Under the pieces are notes generated by a model that had not been told where the DNA came from, made no database searches, and saw only the letters and a program-made list of their open reading frames with translations. This document shows positions 1-12,513 of a stretch of DNA of 64,000 nucleotides, piece by piece (within the stretch, counting starts at the first letter, position 1; every line of letters starts with the position of its first letter). The stretch is from Glossina fuscipes. Its lineage: Eukaryota; Arthropoda; Insecta; Diptera; Glossinidae. The DNA lies in NCBI RefSeq assembly GCF_014805625.2, contig NW_023998414.1, positions 32,832,561 to 32,896,560 of the forward strand, in the 5' to 3' direction. The position numbers and the translations under genes are program-made.

Positions 1-36
1 ATACTAAACGAAGTAAAAAAACTAAATTGATTTATC

Positions 37-97
37 TCTGTCTATCTGTCTGTCTGTCTATCTGTCTGTCTGTCTATCTGTCTGTCTGACTGTCTGC
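37..97. repeat. (TCTG/TCTA)n tetranucleotide microsatellite
   Basis: About 15 tandem TCTG units are interspersed with TCTA units and end in TGTCTGCGG. On the minus strand this reads as (CAGA/TAGA)n. The GTCY-type motif is the same one found inside the mini-me-like repeats near 45-50 kb, so it may have grown from the edge of such an element. No conserved core is recognisable next to it. Confidence 0.95.
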
Positions 98-1633
98 GGC
101 TCGCATACCAACTTATCTCTCTAATACCTTTTGTTGGTCTGTCCAAAAATTTGAATAGAAAGTTTACATGGACTATCTTCATCTCAAGATCAAGGTAAGA
201 GGCTTGATTCGCTCGCATTATTACGATCTTGAGTGATTGCTTATAGCGAACAATGCTTTGCATTTAAGATGGCGATCAGAAAGGCCACTGAAAATTGATC
301 GCATTCCGCCTATAACGGAACAAAACATTGATAACCTCATCTACCGTCTTTTAACGGAGGAAACAGAGCTAAAGCCAATCTAAAAAGGGATCCGATAGAT
401 TAAGTGACACTCTTGCCTTATCTTTAATATTTTAATAATGTATCGTATTGAAGGTACTTAAATGTCACAGACTTGCTTTTTTTAGGCGAATACAACGTTT
501 TTACTTGGTTTTCTTTACGGCCATTACCCCTCCCCCCCCATATTCCTTGAGACAGAATTCTCTCCTAATAGTGTGTGCTCCTTGGAATGCGTCTTTTTTG
601 CTCTTATTTAGTAACTCAATGCTTTTGCAAAACAGAATATTTACGCTTGAATTAGTTTTGCCTGCTTGCAGGTTTTCATAAAGTTTGTGATGAATTCCTT
701 CGTTTGCTAGTGAATGGAAGAAAGAATGGAAAAAGTTTTTAACACAATTCATAAGAAAATTGAGATTCATTTCGTTTATTGAAAAATTCGAAAAAATGGC
801 AAAAAGCAAAAAAAAAAAAAAAAAAAAAAAAAAACAAAGAAATTTTATACGACGGGTATATACCGCTTCAATTGACATCTATCATCATTAAGAAGCCGTT
901 GGAAGAACAAGATTATGAATAGTGTTCGGTGACCCCGATGACCCGTAATCCCAAATACAAATACATGGATGATATCACACCTTAGAATCACGCGTTCATA
1001 TAATTGGTAAGAAATTATTTTCAATTTCATATCAGCGCCTTTGTTGTTGCATTCTAATCGATACATTTGATGGATTGAAAATAGTTGGGAGACCATTATT
1101 GTTTGCATTGTACACGTTCAAAGGATGATGATGATGAAAGATTGCCAAACTTGGTCTACCCTCCAGTTATAATTTTGATATTTACATACAATAATTTGTA
1201 AAAGTTATCTGCACGTCTGCAGTAATTGTTTAAATTTGATATTTGAATATCACAACTTTGACTAATTTATGCCGACTATGCATATGTATATGTATACGTA
1301 TATGCATATGTGATGGCAAATTTTGGTAAATTTTATTGCATATGGATAAGAAAAAGTGAACTGAAGTGAAGTGAAGTGAAGTGAAACTTTATACCAAATG
1401 TTGGTGAAATCTCTTATTTTACACAATTTATAATAAGCACATGTAGCATATAATGGAAAAGAAAAAAAAAAAAAAAAACTTTTTGGCAAAACTTTACAAA
1501 TTTACAATCTTTCAAAAGCATTTAAACAAACATATCTATCTACGTGACTGAATATAAATACAAAAAAATTAAAAAAAAAATTCCTCTCTCTCTCTCTCTC
1601 TCTTAACTTTTCGTTAGGTAAATATATAGCATT

Positions 1634-1670
<37 letters not shown>

Positions 1671-2400
1671 AATTTCCATATGTCGAAAATAATCGCAAAG
1701 AAGAAGAACGAAAATATTTATTATTAATAATTGCATTATAAAATAAATTCTGTTCACAATCGAGCCATTAAATCAACCGCTCAGTAAATATTCGACCAAA
1801 TCCGTATATATGTGTTCCACTTTTCCACACTACACGATGGCATTGACATTTATTGCCATATGACAAAATCTTTACCAGGGAAGTACTTGCCAATTATTGA
1901 TTTTCTCTTTTAGCGTTTGTGTGTGCAGCGTTGTGACTAGCGTTCTTCAATGCATAAAACTGAGAAAGCACGACCAGGTCATGTAGGGAAAAAAAGGAAT
2001 AAATTTGTGACTATTGCCCGTTTTATGTGCGGTTGTAGGTTAAGTTGAATTGCATAGAACGCTTAAAAAATAAATAAACGCAAGGTCTTCTCATTTTCTT
2101 TTGTTTCAATTTATTTATTTATTTATTTTTTTATTCCCTATTATTTTCTTTTGCCCTTTATTTCATAATATTTGCGTTGCATTTTACATTGTCCGTCATT
2201 TGTCCGCATTCCTTCAACGTAACTAAAGACGCCCTATTATCGTATATTTCCACGTTATCATTATAACATATTTCTCCCGAAGTGCAGCGAACAAGTACAC
2301 GCTTGATGAAGGAATATAAGCCAATCAACAATACCTTATAAAAGCTTCTTATATGAAATCTCATCGATATTTAGTAAATTGTTCGATAAACCTCCTGATA
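98..2400. other. Non-coding DNA with simple repeats
   Basis: No supportable gene. The stretch holds an A27 run (808-834), an (AAGTG)n tract (1361-1385), a (CT)n tract (1584-1603) and an A34 run (1636-1669). Open frames here translate homopolymers or carry no recognisable motif. Confidence 0.7.
1584..1669. repeat. (CT)n microsatellite and A34 homopolymer
   Basis: About ten CT units lie at 1584-1603. A 34-nt uninterrupted A run follows at 1636-1669, one of the longest homopolymers in the window. Confidence 0.95.
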
Positions 2401-2615
2401 ATGTGAAACACTTCACTAGCGAAGCTGTCAAGAGTGACAGAAGATGTTTGCTACTACTACTGCGGAAGTAATGGCAATTTTGCATGATTTTTATAGATCA
2501 TCAGAGATATCGTGATATGGCTAAAACCATTGCATTGCTGTAACGATATCTCTTTGCGGGGCAAATGAATATCTATGGAAAAGAATTGAATAGTCCTTCT
2601 ACGAAGTATGTCTAA

Positions 2616-2795
2616 TACATATCCGAACGCTTGGGAATCGCAGCTAAAAGTAGCTCAGAGAGAATTTTTTCGTGCAGAGTAGCTATTCGAAGTATTATTG
2701 TATGTATGCGGGAAGTATCTCTAGCTCCTCATTCCCAGGATCGAAACGTTTGGGGAATTTCTTTGTGCCTGTGCTTGATTCGCAATTCGCAGTAA
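2616..2795 (+). pseudogene. Possible hAT transposase C-terminal fragment
   Basis: A 59-codon open stretch contains L-G-I-A-A-K-S-S-S-E-R-I-F-S (2631-2672). The SSxxSERxFS-type signature is the conserved block of the C-terminal dimerisation region of hAT-family transposases. The rest of the frame (roughly 40 residues to the stop at 2793) shows no further hAT match that I can recognise, and I found no terminal inverted repeats or 8-bp target duplication nearby. A chance match to a short motif is possible. Confidence 0.25.
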
Positions 2796-3455
2796 GAGCG
2801 TTTGCTTGATGTGCTGACCGCAAACAAAAGCAAAAGGTATAGAGATTGCTAGAAGGTGATAATCAGGCTTTAAGTGATTAACGACGTTCTCGCAGTAAAC
2901 GATGGGATTAAGGTTTCACGGGAAGAATTTACGCTGAATTACAAGACCCATCTCTCTAATAACTCATCCTACTCAGTCCCATACTCGTCAAAAGACGACT
3001 GAGATAATCAGTCCTTGTTCTTCTGTAAGTATTTATTGGATTGTTTGCATCCAGGGCGTGTCAGGACATTTTAATATATTTTCGACAAATACAACTTTAT
3101 TCGAACCTCAAAGGACAAGTTCTCAACACACATAGATAGTTCAGAATAATTGAAGGCAGCTGAATAGAATCTTTAAGGAAACCTTCCAGAGTACTGTACA
3201 ACTATACAATGCTGAATATGAACATAGCTATTCGGAAACATTATTATTTAGTTCAAATCCTTCTCATTAAAAGTCACACACACTCTTGTCGCAATATTTT
3301 CGTGTAACGAAAAAAGTGTCTCCTATTCGTCGACATTCTTCATTCGCGCTAGTTTATTATTAGTTTGTTCGTCTATTGTTGTAGGCCTCAAAACTCGTAA
3401 AATGTACGAATCGAAACTCATAACTTATTATATATGTGTCGCATAAAATTTATTT

Positions 3456-3664
3456 CTACAGAATAAGTTATTATTATTATTATTATTATTAATTTCGCCA
3501 GAGAAATAAATTCTAAGACTAAACGCTTAAAAGCACTAGCATGCATCTAAGGCTATCGGCTTTTATTATTAAAAACTCTACCGCACTTGAGATTCGAACC
3601 CGCGACCATTGACTTGCTAGTCGAGATTCCTCGCCTTCGTCTACTTAGGCTGATGTACAGAATA
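3456..3664 (-). mobile_element. tRNA-derived SINE with 9-bp target-site duplication (copy A)
   Basis: Read on the minus strand, this is a tRNA-like head followed by a unique body and a (TAA)n tail. The A-box-like GCCTAAGTAGACGAAGGCG is followed by the B box GGGTTCGAATC. The body ends GAATTTATTTCTCTGGCG before the tail (plus-strand TTA repeat, 3468-3491). The nine bases TACAGAATA occur on both sides (plus 3457-3465 and 3656-3664), as expected of a target-site duplication. The head loosely resembles tRNA-Ser, which is an inference. The body is shared with the copy near 21.9 kb and the head with the copies near 47.2, 50.8 and 58.9 kb. It is non-autonomous, so a LINE elsewhere would have moved it. 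Confidence 0.75.
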
Positions 3665-5380
3665 TAATTTTACCTAATCACTTTGCGTGGCAATTGCGCG
3701 CGAAAATGATGTTTATGCGGATGTGGATGTAAATAAATTCTAAATGAAATGATATCCTCAGGAGGAGGGGATAAGAAATCTCTGTAAGAAATCTTTTTAA
3801 AATAATAACGAAAGAAAAAGGAGAAAAGAAAGAAACGGTAAATATAATCTCGCACTCCAATCTTTATCTCTTTAGAATCGGCAGAAGCATAATTAATAAA
3901 AAAAAAAAAAAGAAAAAAGCTGAAATAAAAAGAAATAAAAGGTACTTAAACCCGAACCATGTCTTTTTCTGATTCTATTGTACAAGTATTTCACGGTTAC
4001 TTAAACCAGGAAAACGAATCCGGCTTTTTTTCTGTTTTTTTGTTTTTTCTTTTTTCATCTCAATATATGCATCAGTTAACAAAATCATTAACAGCGCATT
4101 TAAAGGCATTAAAATAAAGGTGCAATAAATGCATTAACTTACATATGAAATAATAATTTAAAAAAAAAAAATTTTATTATTTATTGTATATATGTATAGT
4201 CGGGTTGTTCGGGTCTGCTAAGCGTTAAATATCAAGGCGACGAGTTTTTTTTTTTTTTGTTTTTTTTTTCCTCATCCGTTCAATGTTTTAATATAATTTG
4301 TAACGTCTTGTTATGTGGATGCGTGCGAAACTCAAATGGCTTTGTAATGAATGCACTTAGGTATATGCATATCATAGGTATTATGAATGCGATAATTCAT
4401 TCAAATTCATTTCGATCTGAAAGAGAGAAAACATTCGCAATAATATAAAATTCGATTTTGGCATTAGAACGAAATACTCCGGATATTATGGTATATTAAA
4501 TTTTGACAATATAGGACAGCAAACCAGCAAATTAGTTTGCCTACGAACAACAAGTAAACGCACAGGACCCAGAATTTTGTTCAATGACATCAAATGATTT
4601 TACGACACTCGCATCAAAAGAAATAATGCCATAAGCTATCGGCGTACACAAGTATTCATGCTCTTCTACTTAAAAATTTTTGCTTTACACGAACTTTGTA
4701 TTAAGTTTCCTTTTCGTTTCATGAAAATGTCCTTGCACTGCATTTAATCACTATGTCGTTAAGTGCGTGCGTGAGTAGTTTTCATGTAAGCATAATGAGT
4801 ATGTGTTGAAAGAAAAAAAAAAATTTACAGTTTACATATGTACGTACAATGTACCCTGCTTGCAGACAGTGAACGAATCCTCTATGCGAGCGTTTAAGTA
4901 CTTGGATTTAACTCAGCTGCAAAGTAGCTCGACAAGATAGTTCGCATAGGAGAAATAAACATGAAAAAAAAAAAAACCCATGAAATATGAAAAAAAATTT
5001 TCCTCTTAAGCATTTAATGTTTAGTAATACTTCAAAGACTTGTTGATAATACAATGGCAAGAGTCTTTGTTTTTACATGCAACCTAGAAACTATTACGAA
5101 AAAAAAAAAAAAAAAAAAAAACTCATGTTTGCAATTTGTAAAGAGAAACTGATCCCAATGCCTGTCGTCAGGGGACGTTATTTCATTTTCAGCATCTAGC
5201 GTGATATGCGTCAGTCACCCCACATACCATAAAGAGTGTATTCACTTCTTTTATGATATATGTAACTTTAGAAGCATTCTTTTTTTTTTTAAATACTTTT
5301 AAAATTTTATGAAAATAAATTTAAAAGCGCGCCTAACAACAAACTGTATCGAGCAATTATTTCTATTAATTCCCTTATTC
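3665..5380. other. Non-coding AT-rich DNA
   Basis: No supportable gene. Contains several A or T runs, the longest an A23 at 5099-5121. Two overlapping minus-strand frames at 3670-3860 look like chance frames. Confidence 0.65.
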
Positions 5381-5416
5381 TCTCTTTCTTTCTCTCTCTC
5401 TTTCTTTCTTTCTCTA

Positions 5417-5454
<38 letters not shown>
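5381..5454. repeat. Pyrimidine tract and (CA)17 microsatellite
   Basis: A CTTT/CT-rich stretch (about 5381-5416) leads into an uninterrupted CA tract (5420-5454). Confidence 0.95.
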
Positions 5455-5456
<2 letters not shown>

Positions 5457-6167
5457 TTCTTTTGACATTGCTTTCAATCCGAAAGTAATGCATTAATTTA
5501 AAAAATTCCCAGTAAAATATGGGTTAAAGCACTACAAACGAGAGCGTATTTACCAACTACCGCCACCATCATCATCTTATGTTTTTATTTTATTTGCTTT
5601 TACTTACATTGTTTGGTCTATTGTAATATTATGGCAAGCCTTGTGGAAATAAATTAATTGTTATAACTTCACTAAGAGAAGCTAACATAAAAGACTAGCA
5701 ACAACGGCACTTAGGATTAACAATGGAAACTGAGGTAAACAAAAAGTTAAAAGAGTCAGAACGGTTGTGCCGACTCTTTGATGGCTATTAAATATATTGC
5801 CATAGCGAAAAAAAAAAAAAAAAAAAAAAACAATTTTTACACTTAGCTTATCAGCTTATCAGCCTGGAGTCGAATGCTTTCCATAAACAATATTTAAGGT
5901 AGACAATGTATTTGGGTAATGGATCATGGCTTCCGAGGCACCGATTTGTCGTAGAAATCCGTTAAGACTATATATATGGACATTTAAGGATTGCCTATTT
6001 ATCACAAATTCTGATAATTCCAAGGTAATAGATAGAGAAAGCGATGGACTTGCGAACGGATTAAATATATACCTGATGTATGTCACACGCTGCACAAATG
6101 AGGAAATTGCTCTACGTTTGTTTTCTTCCTTTTTGGTAAAATCTATAAACGCTTTAGAACCCCATTA

Positions 6168-6232
6168 TAATATTATATAATACATTGTATAGTATATTAT
6201 ATTATATATTATATCATATATGATGTATTGTG
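6168..6232. repeat. Palindromic AT-only tract
   Basis: An almost pure A/T stretch made of overlapping TATAATATTATA-type palindromes. It could form cruciform or hairpin structures. No transposon ends are recognisable around it. Confidence 0.6.
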
Positions 6233-6244
6233 ATGTCTTTGTGA

Positions 6245-6649
6245 TCAAAAAGGCATTGGTTGGAGAACAATATTAATGGACAGCCTAGTTAAAGTATTGC
6301 CTATCTGGCTGGCTACTAGTTGGTCCACCCTGTCAGCCAATTTTCGAATTCCCTTTCGTAAGGTGTGCCCTTGGTTGAGGTTATCCATAAAAAGAACGCG
6401 AATTCGGTTATCGTCAGACGAATGGAGGCATACTTCGAGCAAACAATGAGACATCGATTGATGCCACCTTAGAAATGCAACCATGTCCGAAGCGAATTTG
6501 GCTTCGCACTGAAAACTCACTATTTCATAGCTAGCTAGTACATTTCCCGTCTTTCGAACAGACCATGACTTCCGGCCAAAATGATCATTGATGCATGATC
6601 CACTAGTTCTTTCAGTAGATCTCATGAGTTCTAGATATGCTACAGCCAA
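6245..6649 (-). other. Unidentified open reading frame, about 126 codons from the first ATG
   Basis: This open frame is not low-complexity and its codons look GC-richer than the flanks. The first ATG lies near 6625 on the minus strand; the longer reading needs a TTG start. No domain is recognised. A segment with L-F-M-D-N and, six residues after the D, H-T, followed later by A-S-Q, faintly recalls the DDE region of Tc1-like transposases, but the spacing and surrounding residues do not convince. It could be a fragment of an unknown mobile element, an orphan exon or a chance frame. Confidence 0.25.
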
Positions 6650-6659
6650 GCTGATGTCA

Positions 6660-9600
6660 CCAAATATAGAGCCCCCTTTATAAATATGCGCGACTTGTGT
6701 TAAAACTTATTGCGCTTTGACTAATTGCTGGTCGAAATGTCATTTTTTATCGCAGGCTGCCATACGTCAAAAACCCTTTTTGGGCAGCATTCTACGCGGC
6801 AAACATATCATGCTCAGCTGTCGGTTTTCCGATTTGTAAATAACTTTCATAAATTATAAGCATCTGAAAATTGTTGATCCGCGTAAATTTAAAAATTTTC
6901 TATCCTTGCCGAGGAGTTGGTCATATCGCGCAATTTTTCACTCTTAAATGTTTTTGTGCATCTTATCATCAATTTTAAGTTTTTTTTTTTACTTTTTCAT
7001 TTGAAAAAAAAGTAATGAAGTAACACTTTATCCAAATATGATCTTGATGCGTTAAATCCCTTATAATGGTACGGTGAATAAGAGTGAACTAAAGGTCGAA
7101 GCTTATTGGATATAAATTGACATAAACTTAATGGAATTATTAAAAGTAAAACAACTACAAAGATGAGTTAGTTGACCTGAAATGTTAAGAAAATCAAATC
7201 TTCAAATAAATATACATTTTAAATTTAAATAAATATTTTCTTTACCCATAAACAAAGTAAACATGAGAAGACAACTTAAACCCCTTCTAGTGTACAACTA
7301 GTACAACTCACGCAGCTTCAAAACTAATATGAAATCATATATACATACACCGATCTAGATATGAGCATAAAGCCTTATACACGGGCACACGCCCACAAAC
7401 ACACACTTATTAGCATAGAAACAAACGCATTTATATTTACACACACACACACACACACATATCTATATATATAGATATATATCGACGCCTATATGGGAAG
7501 ACAACAAAGGGAATTTTGCCATGTGTTTATAAGAGCCTCTATTTAACTATTATATTTGTTCTCTTTGTGTTCATATTTACTTAAATGCAAATTGATGATG
7601 ATGATGGTATTTGATGATAATCTTTTATGCATATACACTGTCACCTACCAAGCCATGCATTTTGCAGACGACATTTACTGATGCTACTCTGTAGTCGTGT
7701 TTGATTATGGGTATGCGGGAGTTTATGTATATATGCGTTCGTTCATTGCAAGTATTTTTGCTTTGCTTTTATATATATGTATGCATGTTATATACTTACA
7801 TGTATATGTAAATTTTATTACAATGAGTTTAATGGGCTTTCTAGTTGTTATTGTTGCTGTTGTTGTTAGTGTTGTTTTTATTTATCTAGGCTTAAATTAA
7901 AATGAATTTATTTCTCTGTATGATTTTATTACATCTCTTTCTCAAATATTTATCAATAATTTGGTATCTAGTTAAAGGATATTATTATGTAATTTTATAT
8001 TTTCATTTGAATTTGAATTTGTGAACGTAAAAATATTGCATTACTAATGGGGAAAAAAATAAAATAAATAAAAAAAAATAAATAAAATAAAAACAAATAG
8101 AATAGAATAAATCCATAGCAGGAAGTATATTAAATTTATCAAATATCTTAAACGTAGAGGAATACACTTTAACAAATCCGATCCTATCAATTTAAATATG
8201 TCTTTCATGTCTATCAACACAAAAAAAAAAAAAAACAAATTACTCAACTTGTATTATGTATGCTAGAGATAAGTTTGTATGTGATAAAACCTAATTGAGT
8301 TTTCACGCATCCTCCAAGCTCTGAATAATGAACACAAGCAATCAAAACTTTTATTTTCGCCTCGTTTCCTTTAATGTTATCTCTCAATATTTGCTTTAGT
8401 TTTTAACGGTATTTAAATCATTTCAATAATGATATAATAGAGGATCATATAACGATTCAAACCAACCACCATCCAGGTGCAATTGAACTGAACGTCTCAT
8501 TGGACAAATGAAGGGGAAAAAAGAAAGAAAATTTTCATTAATGAGCAAATAATTAATGACATATCGAACATACGGAGTACCATTCTCAAGGCCAAAGTAT
8601 AAACAAGCCAGCTATTGGGAGAGCGAATTGAAAAATCCGAAAAATGAGATCCATTGAAGCGCGAAATTTTGCATTCGCTGAAATGCGCGTTTTTAACTAA
8701 AAAATTCGCAAGCTATCGATACGTATTTCATGCTACGAATCGCGAGTTTGTGCGTAGCTTTTTGATTATACCCGTGGCGTTCATTTGAACGAAAATTCGA
8801 TCGCATATGATAGGAGATTTGTAAATTTCGAAAATATCTCAATCGATTTTTGAAACAATATTCACTGTGCTTTCGAATGTATATTCAAAAAATTGAATAT
8901 TAAAAAATGAATTTATTTTTATTATAGAAAAAATTCGTTTTTTTTTTTTTGTTTTGTTTTTCTTCCATTTTTGTTATGCAGTTAATACAACAACTGCAAA
9001 ATTTATATGGCAATATATTAAATAATGACATTTTAAGCTGCAATATGATAATGTTTATCAAGTTATATTTAGGTTTATCTTCGTGCTTCGCATTTGTTAG
9101 GTAATTATAGAATAATTTGAAAACAGAAGGTATCATTTTAATAAATTGCAAAATTGTTTTTTAATTTAATTTATGAAATGAATATTTTTAATTATTTATA
9201 AATGCTTCGCCAAAGAAAAAAAGCGCAATTTTTGAAATGATTTCATTTATTAAAACAATTTGTGATAATAGTGTCATAAAAATGGTTCAACAATTTATTG
9301 ATAAAATGTATAAAAATTGCTTGATATTTAAGTTAAATATTGAAAAACGCAGAGATCCCATAAAAAAAAAAATAAGTAAATAAATAAATAAAATAGAGTT
9401 TTACATAGAGATTTAATCAAATCTTTCTATCCTTTGTTTTCTGCTTCGATTATCTTCTTAATATGTTGTCCAGGAATATAAAGGTAACCGAAAGCGTATG
9501 TAAAGTAAGTAATACCCCGACTAGACAAATATATATATGTATCTAATTTGAATTTACGGCGTGCTGAAATTTCTTCTATAAAGAATAATTAAATACCGTA

Positions 9601-10060
9601 ACCTATACCCTACACCATTTGGCTTTTGCCGTTTGGCATACAATTATTCATTTATTTCCAAATATTATGCGTTATTTTCATGAAAGAGATTGTATTGGAG
9701 GGTTTCCAAAACGTTAGCTAATGTCAATCAAAATTTTACCAAATTTAATTTCCGTATTAAAGATTTTATTATTTGTCATCATCACTCAGGGTTCACTCTT
9801 CATGAAAACTTCTACGATTCGGGGAGGGGTCTAAGCAAAAAATCTATTTGACCCAAAATTCTTACGATCAAGTTTTATTGCCAAATTGTTTCGCGTTTAT
9901 TTATTAAAGGCGGACAGTTATTGAATGTCGTCGTGAGAGGACCGGAAAGACTTTAATAACTATCGATTGTAATCTTCGCTAATCACATATAGTAGTGGGA
10001 TAGTGGGCATATTTCAATTCCGTGCTGATAATATCTCCTCTCTGAGTTCCATATCATATG
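6660..10060. other. Non-coding AT-rich DNA with short repeats
   Basis: No gene supported. Holds (AC)n at 7441-7459, a TTG-rich stretch near 7846-7875, and very AT-rich DNA at 7900-9400. The 15-mer GAATTTATTTCTCTG at 7903-7917 matches the body end of the SINE copies at 3.5 and 21.9 kb. It may be the trace of another copy, but nothing else of the SINE is visible there. Confidence 0.6.
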
Positions 10061-10067
10061 ACTACGA

Positions 10068-10394
10068 ATGATGATAGAGGCTAAAAAATCACAGTATCAT
10101 GATTTGGACCATATCGTGGCGACGCGTTTCTCGGCTGACAGCAATCCAAAACAATGGTTTCGTTTCCGTGCAGCAATTCATAATACATGGGAGTCAGCTG
10201 AGCCTTGTAAATTGAGGAAACTATTGATATATTGTTCTACCGGGGATGTTAATGTTTCTGCATCTTGGCATTTCATAAATTGCTCTTTAAATCTCTTAAA
10301 GTATTCATTGTTCATGATCAGTGACGGATCAACAGTAAAATCTCTCGAATTAAAGACGAAAATGAACTCTTGCGTCAGCCGTAGAAGAATCTGA
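10068..10394 (+). other. Unidentified open reading frame (108 codons)
   Basis: Open from an ATG at 10068. It is not simple sequence and no motif is recognised. The opposite strand also reads open for about 70 codons over the same DNA, so coding direction cannot be decided. It could be a decayed element or a chance frame. Confidence 0.15.
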
Positions 10395-10399
10395 TCACG

Positions 10400-11000
10400 A
10401 TTTGTCTATAAGTTCAGCTACAATATGAAAAACAATTTATATACAATTTATAGAATGTGTATTAATCTAAACGTAAGATTATCGAAGGGTTAAGATTTGA
10501 AATCTATTAACAAAATGCTATTAAAAAATATGAGAATTTCGCGATAAAGAAACAACGATGAAAAAGTTCATTATTTTACGTAAATATGACTATCATTATG
10601 TGTAATTATTTTATGGTAAGTAAGTCATCAATTATTACAAACTTTTCACAAGGAAGTAGTTTAAAGAAAGGCTATGTGCAGGAAGCGTAGTCAAGTCCAA
10701 GAGCTAAAAAGAGAAATTTTATGAAAAAATATGCATAAGACATTTTTTTATTTCATTGCATTATAATTTTAATTGTAAGAAATGCCTCCTCCACAAACCA
10801 CATTCTATGCGACGTTAACATTTTTTAGCACCATAAACATCCAACGGCAAACATCCCTATGCATCCCGTAGCCAAGAGATGGACGAGAAAATGTTTTAGT
10901 AGATTTTAAGTTTAAAATTTGAATGCAATTATTTCTCATTAGAGTTCATAAACAATGTGACCGTAAGCACAATGAATATGGCTATAACATGAGATTTATG
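10400..11000. other. Non-coding AT-rich DNA
   Basis: Nothing recognisable. Confidence 0.6.
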
Positions 11001-11005
11001 TTAAT

Positions 11006-11007
11006 GC

Positions 11008-11060
<53 letters not shown>

Positions 11061-11120
11061 TACATACATTCATACATACATACACACACACAGACACACA
11101 CACACAGACAGACAGACATA
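11006..11120. repeat. Compound (CA)n / (CATA)n / (CAGA)n microsatellite
   Basis: More than 100 bp of compound repeat: CA dinucleotides, then ACAT units, then CA again, then CAGA units ending in GACAGACAT. Open frames on both strands (Thr/His-rich and Cys/Val-rich) are simply translations of the repeat. Confidence 0.95.
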
Positions 11121-11129
11121 CCAATAAGT

Positions 11130-11290
11130 CTTTAAGAAAAAAGTCTACTAAGGCAGATGTTAGAGGCAAACAGATCAGATGTGGGTAGCTCTGCCCTCTG
11201 CTAATGTCCAAAGTCGATAACGTTCACTTGGGATTCTAACCTGGAAACCTGCAAAAGCTTGCGTAATCGCATTTTCCATGGCTACAGTTA
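11130..11290 (-). repeat. Possible tRNA-headed SINE remnant
   Basis: On the minus strand the B-box-like CCAGGTTAGAATCC is preceded about 40 nt upstream by TAGCCATGGAAAATGCG, an imperfect A box. It is followed by a roughly 100-nt body with no similarity to the other SINEs here. No tail or target duplication is evident, so this is tentative. Confidence 0.25.
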
Positions 11291-11299
11291 AAGATGGCA

Positions 11300-12482
11300 C
11301 AGAAGAAGAAATTTCGTTACTCGAATTAATTAACCGTTCATTTATGGTGCACATTGCCTCTAAACCGCCTTGGGGAGTAAAAATGGAAACAAGCTTTTCA
11401 AGCTTTTCTTTTTCATTTTTCTTAAAAAGATAATTAATTAGTCATTTCTTGAATTAATATTAATATTTTTTTTTGTTTTTTTGTTTTTTTTTGTATAATT
11501 ACAGTACAATTGTGATAGATGGTGTATTAGGTTTCTGAGGGTTCATGTTACACGCAAGTTTTAATTAAAATTGAAATCCGTTAAATTGAAGTGAAGTAAA
11601 TCTATTTTGTCCATCTCTCTCTCTCTCTCTCTCTCTCCGATATGTATCCAAATATTGCAATCTACATCATACAGGTCCCGACATATTCCGACATATTTTC
11701 TTAAGGAAGAAATCTATTTAAAAAAAAAACAAATTAACTTAACTCAGCTTTTTTCCTATCACTTTCAATCGCAACCGTAGGGCAATATAGGGGCATTAAA
11801 TGATCGATCTTGACGACTCTACGATTATAACGTCTCAACACGTTTCCCTTTATAAATAATGTCTTAAAAGAGGCAAAAAAAAAAAAAAAAAAAAAAAATC
11901 AAACTACATCTAAATCCTGGAATTTTTTATGAAAATACGGCTACACACAGCTTTGGGAATTTCCACATTTTAAGTTTCCACAATAAGTTTGAGAAGAGTT
12001 ATTACGTCCACTAAAGTTCCTGATGAGTATAAAATGTATAAAGGAAAAAACAAAATGATAACGAAAGTGCTTGTGAAACGAGACCGGAGAGTAACAAGCC
12101 AAAATGAATTGAGTCACGGCATAGAGTAGAGTAGATTTGTTTCTTGTTATTTCTATTCTTATGCAAGAATAGTTCCCAGAGAAGCTAATTACAGTTTTAT
12201 AAAAAATGCACATAGCAGAACAACAAGATGGTGAAAAAAAATGCATTTTTTTTTCTTTTTCATTTAAATTGATTTCAGGAGAGGAAAACAAAGCAAATTA
12301 CAAAGTAGAGAGAAATGATAGAAAAATGAAGAAAGACCAAGTAATAAAGTTGTGTATGCATTAGACCAAATCTTGAATACCCGTAAATGGTAACTCGTTT
12401 CAATTATTGCTCGATTGAAATACACTCTATATAGTTTTGATTCAAGACGCTAATGCCTATAAGTTTTCTTTTTTTTGTCATC

Positions 12483-12513
<31 letters not shown>

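Noticed and set aside
6168..6232. AT palindromes as the end of a transposon
   Set aside because: No partner end or target duplication was found. AT-only palindromes are common in simple sequence.
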